Below, piece by piece: positions 43,018 through 53,388 of a stretch of 64,000 nt of DNA. A program made the translations under genes and the position numbers. The notes beneath the pieces were generated by a model. That model had not been told where the DNA came from, ran no database searches, and saw only the letters and a program-made list of their open reading frames with translations. Numbering within the stretch: the first letter of the stretch is position 1; each line of letters starts with the position of its first letter. This DNA is from Corynespora cassiicola (taxonomy: Eukaryota; Ascomycota; Dothideomycetes; Pleosporales; Corynesporascaceae), in NCBI GenBank assembly GCA_022059125.1, contig JAEUWY010000005.1:868001-932000 (forward strand), given 5' to 3'.

Positions 43018-43781
43018 CTATTGGGCGACCAGGGCCCGTACTTCGTATGTCTCGTTTCCAATCGCAACTCTATCTCCAAGCCTCCAATCCCTTTCTCCAG
43101 GAAATTTCATCAACTCCATATTTGACAATGAAGGGAGATTAGGATCGCCATACTCATAATCAAGGGCCCACTTCAAGCCAGCTTCACCATCCACGAGATC
43201 TTCCTTTCTCACACTAAACGCCTTGCCGTCGTCTTGGCTCATTGCCAGAAATACGCCTCCATATTTACCAATGAACTTGTTACAATTTCCCTCTTGCATT
43301 TGAAGAATCCATCCACGCTCTCTGCCCACAGTAGGCTGAAGCTCCCTCCACACTTCTTCGTACGGCGTGACTTGATTACCCTTTTCTGGGCAGGGCATGG
43401 AACCCGTTTCAAGATCATCACCATTTGGCAATTTCTTGAATTTGCCTTCGTCAGGGTCGAAAGAGCCTCTTGAGTCGATTATATGATACCATCTGCAGTG
43501 CACTGGGAAGATCGCGCGCATGAGTGATTGCTCCGGATTGTTTTTGGTCGTGATTGGGAGCACATACGGGGATCTCGTGTTAGTATTTCTCTGGTCCCTG
43601 CAAAGGCCCATTCGATGGATTTGTCGACCTTCGCGATGCGCAGATCCATGAAATAGGAACCTACGCTGAGGACGATGGTATTTGTGGGCTCAGAGGGCGG
43701 GTCGTCGGACCACCGTATCGAAATCCTGGTTGAGAGCCGGATTGACATTGTATCAAAGTAAAGCGAATTCAATAAGTTCAT
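43018..43781 (-). CDS. HRI1: HRI1-family protein
   Basis: Two exons, 43781-43568 and 43502-43018, join in phase to 232 residues; a second ATG at 43748 (MSIRLSTRISIRW) gives 221 residues and fits the family start better. SVGSYFMDLRI, EWAFAGTRE, the spliced DPLHCRWYHIIDSR and VTPYEEVWREL are the conserved blocks of fungal Hri1. The C-terminus WRLGDRVAIGNETYEVRAL forms the second beta-barrel. Yeast Hri1 is a small cytosolic and nuclear protein found with Hrr25 kinase and the Sec translocon; its biochemical role is unclear. The DPL/HCRW junction rebuilt by splicing is good evidence for the intron. It is probably not part of the metabolite cluster and may mark its right border. Confidence 0.82.
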
Positions 43782-44245
43782 ATGCGGTCCCTGTCCTCAT
43801 GTATTTTCGGTGCCTTCTTTATATGAACGATGTTCGATGGCTAAATGTTGTGCGATCTCTTATAGATGCCTAATTGGGACTAGCTTGGATCAGCCCCAAG
43901 GTCGCACCCAGGAGTCTTATCTTCGATCAAAAGTGTGGAAATAGGGCGTAGATATTATTTGTTACTTATCTGTATAGCTTCCTATATGCAATTCGTATTG
44001 ATTCATGTCAAGGTAGGAAATGCAACTGTTATAAACGATGATACTTCGGTTAGCTGAAACCAAGCCAGAGACGTAGGATTAGAAAACATATTTAAAAGCT
44101 ATACACGTATAGTTTTATAATCTATTCATATTGTTATAACGGCGGGAAAAATACAGAAGGGTGAATACCGCTCTGATATGTACAATTTATGAGTAAGATT
44201 GGTTAAGATATCCAACAAAGGCCTAAACGCCTCGTAATCGATGCA
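43782..44245. other. AT-rich intergenic region HRI1 / HET
   Basis: This 464-bp AT-rich region contains the HRI1 promoter and the 3' flank of the HET-like gene. No feature is recognised. Confidence 0.45.
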
Positions 44246-45736
44246 TCAGGCAATCCAAGCATCAAAGTCAACATCTTTTTGTACATCTTGGATCGATTCA
44301 AAACTCGGAAGCTTTGCACTTTTAATACAAAGAGCCTTTTTGAGAATACTTTGGAACCGGATTTGAGCCGTAGTTGAGGATAGCCGTGGCGACCAATAGA
44401 CTGCTTTGAGAACATCAGCGTAGATATCCTCAGCGCTCTTGTTATAGTCCGCAGTAATGGTGCTATCGGGGTGAGAATTCAAGGTATCTACCAAAGATAG
44501 CAGGCCATATACTCGGTCTCTTGGATCCTTGCACTTCCGGTTGCCGAGTTCCTCGATCAAGTAATCCAGGGAATACTCATGTCCATTCGTCCGTCACGTC
44601 TTCCAGCGGTCCTTTTCTAGCAATAGCTTGATCACATTTCTATTAGTAATCTCGTACTTCCCGTTCCTGAATACTAATTCGTCGTTTGAGGGGAGATGGC
44701 AGCTGTGATCCCATACGGTCCAGTTGGGATGAGAGACTATCAGCAACTCTCTAGCGAGTATGACTTCTTGTACAATCGAAAGTCGCTCCCAATATTCGTT
44801 CGTACCTTGGCTGCTTAGGCGGTTCTTCCAAGCTAAAGTTTCTCCACTAAGTTTGAGCTCGAGCCAAAGTAGTACAAAGGCGGCTTGGGAATAAATCTTC
44901 CCCATCATGTTAACTTGGTGACCTTTCTCATCGTCATCTTCCTGATTAATACAGATTTCATCGATCCAGAACAATTTCCAAGTATGTGGGCTGCGCACAA
45001 AGTCCCTTCTTGTTCGATGGTTCCAGTTTTTTGACGATCCGGTGCCATTTGAAGCTCTTGCTTTTTCAGTGAAGCTATTCCAGGCTGTATTGTCATACAC
45101 AACATTCTCGCTAATGACTTTGAGGGCGTTGAATAGATTGCGCCCGATGAAAACGTCTTTTCCATTCAACCTGATTCTTTGTAGTGGATAACGCGGCTCC
45201 CAAGTATACGACAGAGCAATGTACTGGGGGCAATCCGTTATGGGGAAAATGTGAAGCGTCGCGCTCAGTCCACCTTCTTCAGTGAAATTATTTAACGAAA
45301 GGAGTCTTATGAAGCTTGTGCATGAGCCGAGACTGATGTAAGGTGATGTGGGTGTCCCATTATAGATAAGCCGCCTTGCTTGATCACAAATTCGGAGAGC
45401 GGCCCTTTGTGCTGCACATAAGAGTTCTTCGAGTGCTCGGGATATCCAATCGTTAAAATCCCGCTTTCCCTGATAAAGTGAAAGTAGTTTGTCCCAATGT
45501 TTCCACGTTCCCATGGCTGCGTAGAGTTCTGCCACAAATCCTTCTCCGATAACCCCAAGCTTTCGCAGGCTCTTCTCCACCACGTCGGTTAAGATAAATC
45601 CAAATTTACCCATATCGTTATATATATCAACCCTTTCAAAGCCTTTGGCAATGGATGAACGCAAGAAGCTACGGAAAGCTTCGCTTCTGATTTCACTACA
45701 GCTAGGAAGCGGGAACACAGGCCTTTCGACTGACAT
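44246..45736 (-). pseudogene. HET-domain (heterokaryon incompatibility-like) gene with in-frame stop
   Basis: From the ATG at 45736 a frame of 380 codons encodes an N-terminal helical region and a HET domain (IRLLSLNNF, YIALSYTWEP, then LFWIDEICINQEDDDEKGHQ, MMGKIYSQAAFVLLWL and YWERLSIVQEV). It ends at a TGA at 44596-44594. The same frame continues without interruption for another 115 codons with typical HET-protein sequence (EYSLDYLIEELGNRKCKDPR, DRVYGLLSLVD, then ADYNKSAEDIYADVLKAV) to 44246. A CGA-to-TGA change would explain the break. HET proteins trigger cell death on fusion of genetically different strains. The truncated form keeps most of the HET domain, so residual function is possible. 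No intron with correct phase removes the stop. Confidence 0.8.
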
Positions 45737-46133
45737 CTTGGAGGCATACGTAGACAATTCTTAGCATGCGAAAAGTTTGTAAAAAGAAGACAGAATCTTT
45801 ATATGAACACAAGATGATTACAATCATCACATCGCAGGTTGAAGGTGCGGAAGTTCACATGCACCCTTTTAGCACTTCTTACCTAGAGTATAAAATGTAC
45901 AGCCGCCCTGCTTCTCCTACCTGCCAAGCTTTATTTCAACGATGTTACAGGCTGTCTCTCCATGTGTTGCGGCAGTGCTAGGCACCATTCTATCTTTCCG
46001 AATCAAGGTGGCTCGTGCTGCAAACACGTTTTGTTGCTATGCAGTCTCAATTGTATACATCTATAATGAATCTCTTTTTGTTAAACCCCGTAGATGACGC
46101 TTTGTGACTAAGTGTCCCACCTCTCCACCGACA
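45737..46133. other. Intergenic region HET / MFS
   Basis: HET-gene promoter (-) and 3' flank of the MFS gene (-), moderately AT-rich. Nothing else is recognised. Confidence 0.45.
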
Positions 46134-47760
46134 TTACTCTTGCTTCTTATGAATCCGTGGCAGGCACAGCCAAAGAATCAATATCACACCCAGCAGCGCT
46201 AGAACAATGGGCTGCAGGACCTGCACACCCTTCGCCTGCGCAATCGCGCCGACCGCAAATGGGAAAATGGCAGCACCAGATCCTCCAAATGCAGCCGCGA
46301 ATCCAATTGCGCTAACGTGAAGATGGCGGGGCAGCAGCTTGGTCGCAGCGACCACAGCAGCAGGAAACAGGGGGCCGAGAAAGAAGCCCTGGAAAGAGAC
46401 TGCAACAGCGGAGACGTAAAATTGGGGAACCAACCAGAAAATGAGCTCGAGAGCCATGGTAAGCGGGAGGTAAATCTGTGGAAAATGTCAGCTGGCGTGC
46501 TGGGGAGCGCGCTTTTGAATACTCACAGCAATAGCTCTCTTCTCTCCCAATCTCGGCGTGACAAAACCCAGTACGATTCGACCAACCGTGATCCCCATCC
46601 AGAAACCCGTCGCAGTCATTCCGCTTGCAAACTCTTCAGCATCTCGGACCTCTAGCATGAACTTGACAATCCAGCCTCCGAGGGCAACCTCGATACCGAC
46701 ATAGCCAAGCAAGAACATGGCGCAGAGCCAAGTGACGCGGGCAAAAGGTAGGCGGACCAAGGCTTCCTTCATGCGATTATCCTTGGTGTCGGTAGTGCGT
46801 GGGTTATTCTGTCTGAAGACGGCACCAGTAGCGGTCCAGAATGCGGTCGACGATGTGACGATTTCAATGACGGCCATTCCAATCTGTGGTTCGTCAGTTC
46901 AGGCTGAAGAACACTACATGTATTCTTAAACGTACCATCACGTAGTAGAATGAGTACCACGGCAGCCTCGACCCCTTCGTAATCATGGTCGTTGCCACTG
47001 TAGGCGCAATAACAGCACCAACCCCATAGAATGCATGCAAAAAGCCCAGAATCTCGTTCGGGTTCGCCATGTTGCCCATCCACGCATTCCAAGCCGCATC
47101 AGCGAGGCCGTTACCGAAGCCAGCGACCATGAAGATGATGACCAGGACCGGGTAGGGAGGGTGAACGGCGATAACGATATAAGCCAACAGATGGCATCCT
47201 GGAGCTATAACAGCAACACCCCGTTGGCCAAATTTGAGATGAATGCTATTGTTGAGCAGGGCCGAGGCAGTGTATCCCACCAACGGCGACAGGAAGACGA
47301 GGGAGATGACGACGAATGTCAGGTTGTAGTACTCTTGGAGCTACATTTCATCAGTCTCACATCATTTTCGGCATGATCAATGTACCTACATAGGGAATCA
47401 AAGCCTGCATCTCAACGTCAGTATTTGCATCGACCCAACCACGCTCGGATGAGAACATACACCATACGCCGCATCGTTGCTGCCCATGACCACAAAGCTC
47501 CAAAACGCGGCAAATGTCCGCCAGAGATTCGTCCTCGGCGCATACCAACGCTCTAGCTTCTCTGCCGCCTGCGTAGTCGGAGACGGCAACTTCTCGACCG
47601 GGTCGTCACTCTGCATGCCCTTTGTGTCGTCGATGCGCAGGCTCGAGCGAGGTTCGGCGACCTTGGCCTGCTGTGGCTTGTCGAGGTAGTGGGACACATC
47701 CGAAAGCTCGACGGGCTCGACGACGCAAGTCGAAGACCCAGCATTATGGTGGACAGCCAT
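46134..47760 (-). CDS. MFS transporter, BSC6-like
   Basis: Five exons: 47760-47461, 47404-47390 (15 nt), 47340-46936, 46883-46527 and 46475-46134. All phases agree and the product has 472 residues. After a hydrophilic N-terminus of about 80 residues, the first helix contains AAFWSFVVMGSNDAAYG. The microexon supplies ALIPY, followed by LQEYYNLTFVVISLVFLSPL, the exact order seen in this MFS subfamily. ADAAWNAWMGNM, GFLHAFYGVGAVIAPTVATT and ITVGRIVLGFVTPRLGEKRA mark the internal MFS motifs. The C-terminus is LCLPRIHKKQE. It is a plasma-membrane or vacuolar transporter of unknown substrate. Relatives in yeast (Bsc6) and moulds are uncharacterised. All exons are in frame and intact, in contrast to the ABC pump upstream. 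Confidence 0.87.
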
Positions 47761-50425
47761 GGTTTGCAACAGAACAGCAGCCTTGTTCCTCTTCTTGGTT
47801 GGAGGTTGAGTACTCGTGCGCTTATTTCCGCGTCGACCAAAGGCGGCGACGACTCGAACCCGTGACAAACGATGATGTCAACCACACCCTCTATCAGTCC
47901 ACGAAATAAAAAGAGAGCGAGCTGAAAGGGAAGAATATCGCCCGTGGATCTCGAGATTTATACCACGTCCTGCAGCCAGCACCGCGGTCCTCTCCGCCTG
48001 AGTCACAAAATGCACGCCGAAGTAGGGAGGCAAATCGAAGACCGACAAACGAGCGAGGAAAAGGAAGAACAGCCAGCGCCCATGGGCATGGGCCTCTGGT
48101 AAACTGCTCCAAACGTCGCTGCACAGCATCCCCTCCATTCCAGCCCGCACTTTTCCTCTCCGAGTAAAGCGGTCCTCGTAGAACTGGGGTCGGCTCTCGC
48201 GGCAGAACGCCGGCCTGTCGCTCAATGGGCAGTTCGGACCGTCAATCCACCTATACAACCCACGCACTAACGGGACGTATCCGAACATCACGCAGAAAAA
48301 GGGCGGCTGGCCGAGCGAGGACTCGGAGACATGCCGTTTGGTGCAGGCTAGCCCACCGGCTGACGAGAGAGAACATGGGCTTGCCGGTGGGCAAGTTTAC
48401 CGTCTTGGGGAATTTGGGGCACCGTCGACCAACGGCCAAAACGATGTGCGAAAGGGCGCAACATGCACAGCAGAGACTGTGCATCTCGCACATGAAAGGA
48501 GCAAGAGCAAGGAGAAGGGAAAAAGAAAAAAGGGCGTCAGGCCAACGTTGGCTGACGAATGCCCTACATATGGTGCGGAGAAGTGGACATGCAATGCACT
48601 GCACGCAGCGCCCATCAGACTCCAAACCATTGCCCTTTCGCGATTTCTCCTCTCTTCGGACTGGTACATGCATAGGTGCATGCACACCTGTTATTTTGAC
48701 TTCTGTCTGCTGCAACGACGGCTCAGGCAGCAAAACCCGCCTACAACCCTACGCACCTCAGCATGCCTCCGCCTCGCGCATGCCGACCCACGGCACGGCG
48801 GCGGCCGCACAACCCTTCAGGCCAGGAGAAAAAAAGTTTCGCCCACAAGGCTAGCCTACCAGATGGCCGGCCACCATACACTCAACCTGAGGCCGCGGTC
48901 TGTGCCTGGCCATTGCACGCACTGCAAAACCCCTACAACCAACTCTCCCCGACAATAGTCCACAGAGAGGGTCCGACACAGAGACCCTGGATCGCCCACC
49001 GGTCGGGCACGTGATTCGCCGCCCATCCATCCATGCCTACCCAGCTAGGTTAGATGTCTAGACCGATTCTCCAATTCCGCGATCATCATCTCCAAACGAG
49101 GTCGCTACCCCGGCTAAGTAGGTCGTGCCGTGCCGTGTCGTGTCGTGTCGTGTCGTGTCGTCGTGTCGCGTCGACTACCTTCCCGGAGCGGGCGCACGCG
49201 AAACCCGCGCAGTCACAAGTCCTCGACACCGATCCATAGTACTCAAACCGCACCGCATGACCGTGTCGCAGGGCTGGAGGGGTGGAAAGAATGAGCTGAT
49301 GGGTGCGGGCTTGTTGAGTAATTGAGCAAGTCGTGCGTGGGTAGCAGAGGCGGGGGGTGGAATGTCACCGCCAAAGGGCGAAGACGAAGGAAGACGAGGA
49401 CGAGCAAAGAAGATGTTTGAAGAATTCTAATCATTTGGAATTTCATTTGCAGAGGCGGGAGAGAAGAAAAAAATGCCGCTAATCAGTAATGCACAAGGCG
49501 ACCTCGAGCGTCCCTCAATCAAAGCGCCGTTGTTCTCCCCAGGAGATGCGATGCAAACCCGTTGCCACCAACCAAAAACGAGACGAACCCCCACGCTCAT
49601 GAACGACAAAATGCAAAGAACAAGCAGTGATGAAAAAAACAAACAGATTCGTGAGATAAAATAACAAATATCCAAGTTCACTAACAATTGGGGGTATTCT
49701 GCGGCGCTAAAGCGACCACCTCGTAACCTTCCTTATCAGATAGCCCATCCACACAACCCATCCATACTCATCTCATCGTTCCGCATCCATCCACCTACCA
49801 CCACCACCACCATCACCCAACCCATCCACGACAGTCTAACGAAAAAAACAAGCTGGAAGAGAAAATAGGTAAGGTACAAGAGACGTAATCCCGTCCATGA
49901 AAAAGAGGAAAAAAGCCCAAATAAAAAAGAATTCTTGAGATCAAACGCTTGTATTTTTCAACGACTGTAGTGAAGGGCAAAAAAGATGTGCGGGTGAAGT
50001 GGTGATGCAGATGCTGATGAGGAGGATTGCCCACTGTCGTACAAACGCCGCCCCAGCTTCCGCAAACATTAAAACTTGACAGCCTGTGACCTCTTTTTTT
50101 TTTTGGTTTTGCATTGTTGACTTCTCTTTCTTGGGTTTCTTTGGTGGGGTTTGACAAACGAAAAGAGGATGAAGAAAAGGAAGCAGAAAAGAGAGAAGAA
50201 TGCAAAGTGTGTGTTCATCATGGGGCGTTGCCGGTTGGAGGAGAGGTGTGCGTATTAAGAAGATGAGGAAAAGAAGAGGGAGGTAGCGGGGCGCGGCTGA
50301 CCATGAAGACGAAACACAAAAAGGCATTCATTCTCCTCTGCTCCAGTTCAAACACCCCCTCTTGCGTTTGTCGTTTCCAAAGAGAGAAACCGAGAGAGAG
50401 AGAGAAGGGAGGGAGAGACAGGTGT
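47761..50425. other. Long intergenic region MFS / ferritin-like gene
   Basis: This 2.7-kb region holds the MFS promoter and the 3' flank of the ferritin-like gene. Open frames such as 48225-48854 (+) and 48251-48733 (-) overlap each other and have no recognisable domain. A CGTGT-type tandem repeat lies at 49122-49173. Purine- and pyrimidine-rich stretches dominate 49330-50420. No gene is supported. Confidence 0.5.
49122..49173. repeat. Pentanucleotide CGTGT/CGTGC tandem repeat
   Basis: About nine tandem units of the pentamers CGTGC and then CGTGT (reading TCGTG) are followed by a shortened CGT unit. The array is in non-coding DNA between the MFS and ferritin-like genes. Confidence 0.8.
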
Positions 50426-51528
50426 TTACGAAGGCTGGATGACCGAAGGTCCAGCAAGGACCTCTGCGTCGGCCACCGACTTGGACTTGGTGATCATCAT
50501 GTACACCTCTCCCGACAGGTTCTGGGGCACGACGCAGTTGCCATCGGTGATTTCCTGGAACTGGTTGCCGCCACTGGAGTCACATGTTAGCAACAAAAAA
50601 AAAACAGGTTTCGTTTCGTCGAGTACGGGATCAACTTACGGAGCAACGAATGCGCAAAACTGGGCGCCTGCGGGCTGGGCCGCGTCGGCGAGCTTGAGGT
50701 TCTGGCCCACGGTGGCTTGCTCGGGGTTCTGGAGCATGATGGAGGGGAAGGCCTGGATGTTCAGGTTGGAGCCCTCGGGGCACGAGTTGATGAACTGGGC
50801 CGCGAGGGTGAAGACAGCGCGGGGACCCAGCGGGGTGTCGAAGGCGGCGGGGACGGGCTCGGCTCCAGAGGCGACGCGGATGAAGGCCTGGTGGCGGGAC
50901 TCGACGGTCGCGATGGTGGCGGCCGAGGTGAGGATGTCGGACGAGTTGATCAACGGAGCGGCTCCGAGGTAGGCGGAGACACCGACGGCCTCGAGGACGC
51001 GGGCAGTGGCGACCATGGTCTTTGCGTCGGTCAGGGCGGCGTCGAAGTTGTACTGGCAGGGCTCGACGGGCTTGGTGCCAGCTCCAGAGATGGCACTGAG
51101 AAGGGTCGAGACGTGCACAGCTTCAGTCTGGCCGACACCCATCAGGGACTTGACCTGGCCCTCGGTGAGACCCAGGGCCATGAAGTCGCCCATGGGGAAC
51201 TTGGCGAAACCCTGCTTGTAGAACTCAGACTCGAGATGCTCTGCGGTCAGGGCGCTAGTACTCGTTAGATACATGCATCTTCCTGGCAACCTTTCCCCCG
51301 GTAAAAAACTCACAATTGGAGAATGTCAACATCGCTCAAGCCACCTGCCGGAGGTGCAGCAGGCGGTGCAGCCTCTCCCGCTGGTGGGGGTGCGGCGGCA
51401 GACGAAGAAGCGGCTGGCGCTGCGGACGAGGGAGAAGGCTCTTGACGGGCGATGACGCCTGCGGGAGCGGCCATGGCCATGGGGGCCAGGGCAACAAGGC
51501 CCGTGAGGAGTGTGCGTAGGCTCGGCAT
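50426..51528 (-). CDS. Secreted ferritin-like domain protein (Rds1-type)
   Basis: Exons 51528-51314, 51254-50640 and 50573-50426 join in phase to 325 residues. A signal peptide is clear (MPSLRTLLTGLVALAPMAMA, cleavage near AAPAG), followed by a Pro/Ala/Ser-rich linker of about 45 residues. The ferritin-like (Ferritin_2) domain starts at SDVDILQFALTAEHLESEFY, where splicing rebuilds the QFAL junction, and includes TEAVHVSTLLSAI and VESRHQAFIRV, whose Glu/His residues match the four-helix di-iron-like core. Fungal relatives include the nutrient- and stress-induced Rds1 of fission yeast. Iron binding or enzymatic activity is not established for this family. The C-terminus (GEVYMMITKSKSVADAEVLA) is also conserved. 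Extracellular or cell-wall location is expected. Confidence 0.87.
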
Positions 51529-53388
51529 TGCGGAGGCTATTAAGGTTCCTTTTGTTGTTGTCTTGGGGGAGGGGGTAAAATTCCGTGGAGTGAGTGACGG
51601 CCAGCAAAGTCTCGCTTTGAATTGGGATCGTTGGAAGTATTATAAATTTCCTTAAAAGTCCAACCAGGGACGGGCAGAATGGAAAGGAAAGAGTGTGGAG
51701 TGGATTATTAGGTACTGAAGAAAGGCGATGAATGGAAAGCCTCTGCTAGCTGATGTCCAACAGAAAACGTTCGAGGGAAACAGAGGTGGGCGGCCAATGG
51801 ACCTTATAGCCCGCACTGCGACTCCAGGGCTGGCACCTGAGACGCCATAGCAAATTCGGGGGACGGATGCTGAGCACGAGGCAGGATGGCGGACGTAGTG
51901 ATGCCGCCCGCGCCTGGTCCACTTTCCGGATCGGTGGCCACTCAAGCTTTTGGGCTTGGCCGAACCAGCCTCTGATCTACCAGGAACGGCCTGGGAACGA
52001 TGTGGCAGCCGCTGAGCGACTTCGCGGCGTGGCGTTGGGGGTTGAGGTTGAAGTCGCAAGGCGTAGCAGGACATGGGTGCTGCGACGCTAAGACCACGCC
52101 ATGAAACTGTACCGGTCACAACACTGAACACTTCTCTGCATTTTCGCTGCACGGAGAGTGCAAAGCCGCCGAACGAGATGACCCTCTGGGCGTGCTCTGA
52201 TATCGCATGGCTGCTAAGCAACGGGAGTCTGCTTTTCCGGGCGGGTATCGCCAGGTACCTCGAGCCTCGTCGACAGTGCGCTGCCCGGTGCAGCTTCGTC
52301 CATGGCCGGTCCACACGACTGCAGCCAGCCGCCCCGCTACGGCTGTTGAGATATTTGACAAGAATGTTTCAACCGGCGGCCGTCGAGGACGAGCCGGATG
52401 CGCGACGACAGACAGCACGCGCGAAACTGCAGCGTGCAGAAGCGCAGAAGCTTCGTGAGGGCGAGGGTTTGGTGCCTGGTTCGCCAGTGATCCGAATGGT
52501 GGAGAAGGCTGGGTGCTGCCCTGGTGGCTCAGGCACTCCAAACGCAACAAGGCCGGCCAAGCTTCTTGACAAGCGATCATCACCACCGTCTATCTTCATG
52601 TGCCTCAGGCCCAGGCCAATTTCGAGGCTGTGACAGGGGAAATGCACTCCATGAATAGGGCGCAGATCCCACTACCCCATCCAGCAATCTCCCACCCACC
52701 GCCAACCCGCGCTCGGATGCCGGCAGTGCGTTGCCATCTCAGGCGGATAAACATCCCTCAAACCGCATCTGACCCTATCCGCCGGAGTATTTTGGGGGTG
52801 CAGTTGGCACGTTTTACCTGACTGTGCCCAATAAAGCGCGGCCAAGCACAGGCTGCCCGAACAAGTGTGTCACCAGTGCCCGGCGCAACGCTCTTGCGCT
52901 GTCCAAACGACATTTATGGAGCACCCTTCTATGCCCTCCTGAGCCAGGGGTGCGAACAGTGGAAACGGCAATCTCAATTTGACTCTGTGCCATGGGGGCT
53001 GCTTACAATCAACACACATTAATGTAATACTCTCTGCTCTTCTGATTAAACCTGCTGCTGATATTCGAGCGCCTCGCTTTTGTCCTCCGTCCATCAACAA
53101 TACAAATACCTTTCCTCCCTTTTCTCCCTCACCTACACCACACACCCTTTTCCAAGCTAGTATATGTTCGTGGCATGCAATTTCTCTACAAAATCCCCTT
53201 GGAATCGGTAAAAGCTGTGGCAATCCATCAATAGAGCTAAGAAATGGACATGTGCCCAGACAGACAAACGCAGCTGGCTGCCCGATGTCATGGCGCCAAT
53301 CTCGCAAGAGGAAATGTTGGCGCCACAAAACTGGCGCACATCACTCTGCCATGTTGAGAGAGGCCGACGACACTGGCCCAGACGGCTC
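51529..53388. other. Intergenic region ferritin-like / SSD1
   Basis: This 1.9-kb region contains the ferritin-like promoter and the SSD1 3' flank. Frames on both strands lack known domains. No RNA or repeat is recognised. Confidence 0.5.

Noticed and set aside
44549..44598. An intron that would remove the TGA in the HET-like gene (donor GTGACG, acceptor ATCGAG)
   Set aside because: Removal puts the downstream conserved sequence in the wrong frame, whereas the unspliced frame matches on both sides of the stop.
48225..48958. Overlapping 206-209-codon frames on both strands between the MFS and ferritin-like genes
   Set aside because: No domain, no signal peptide, Arg/Ala-rich composition in three overlapping frames; no support as genes.
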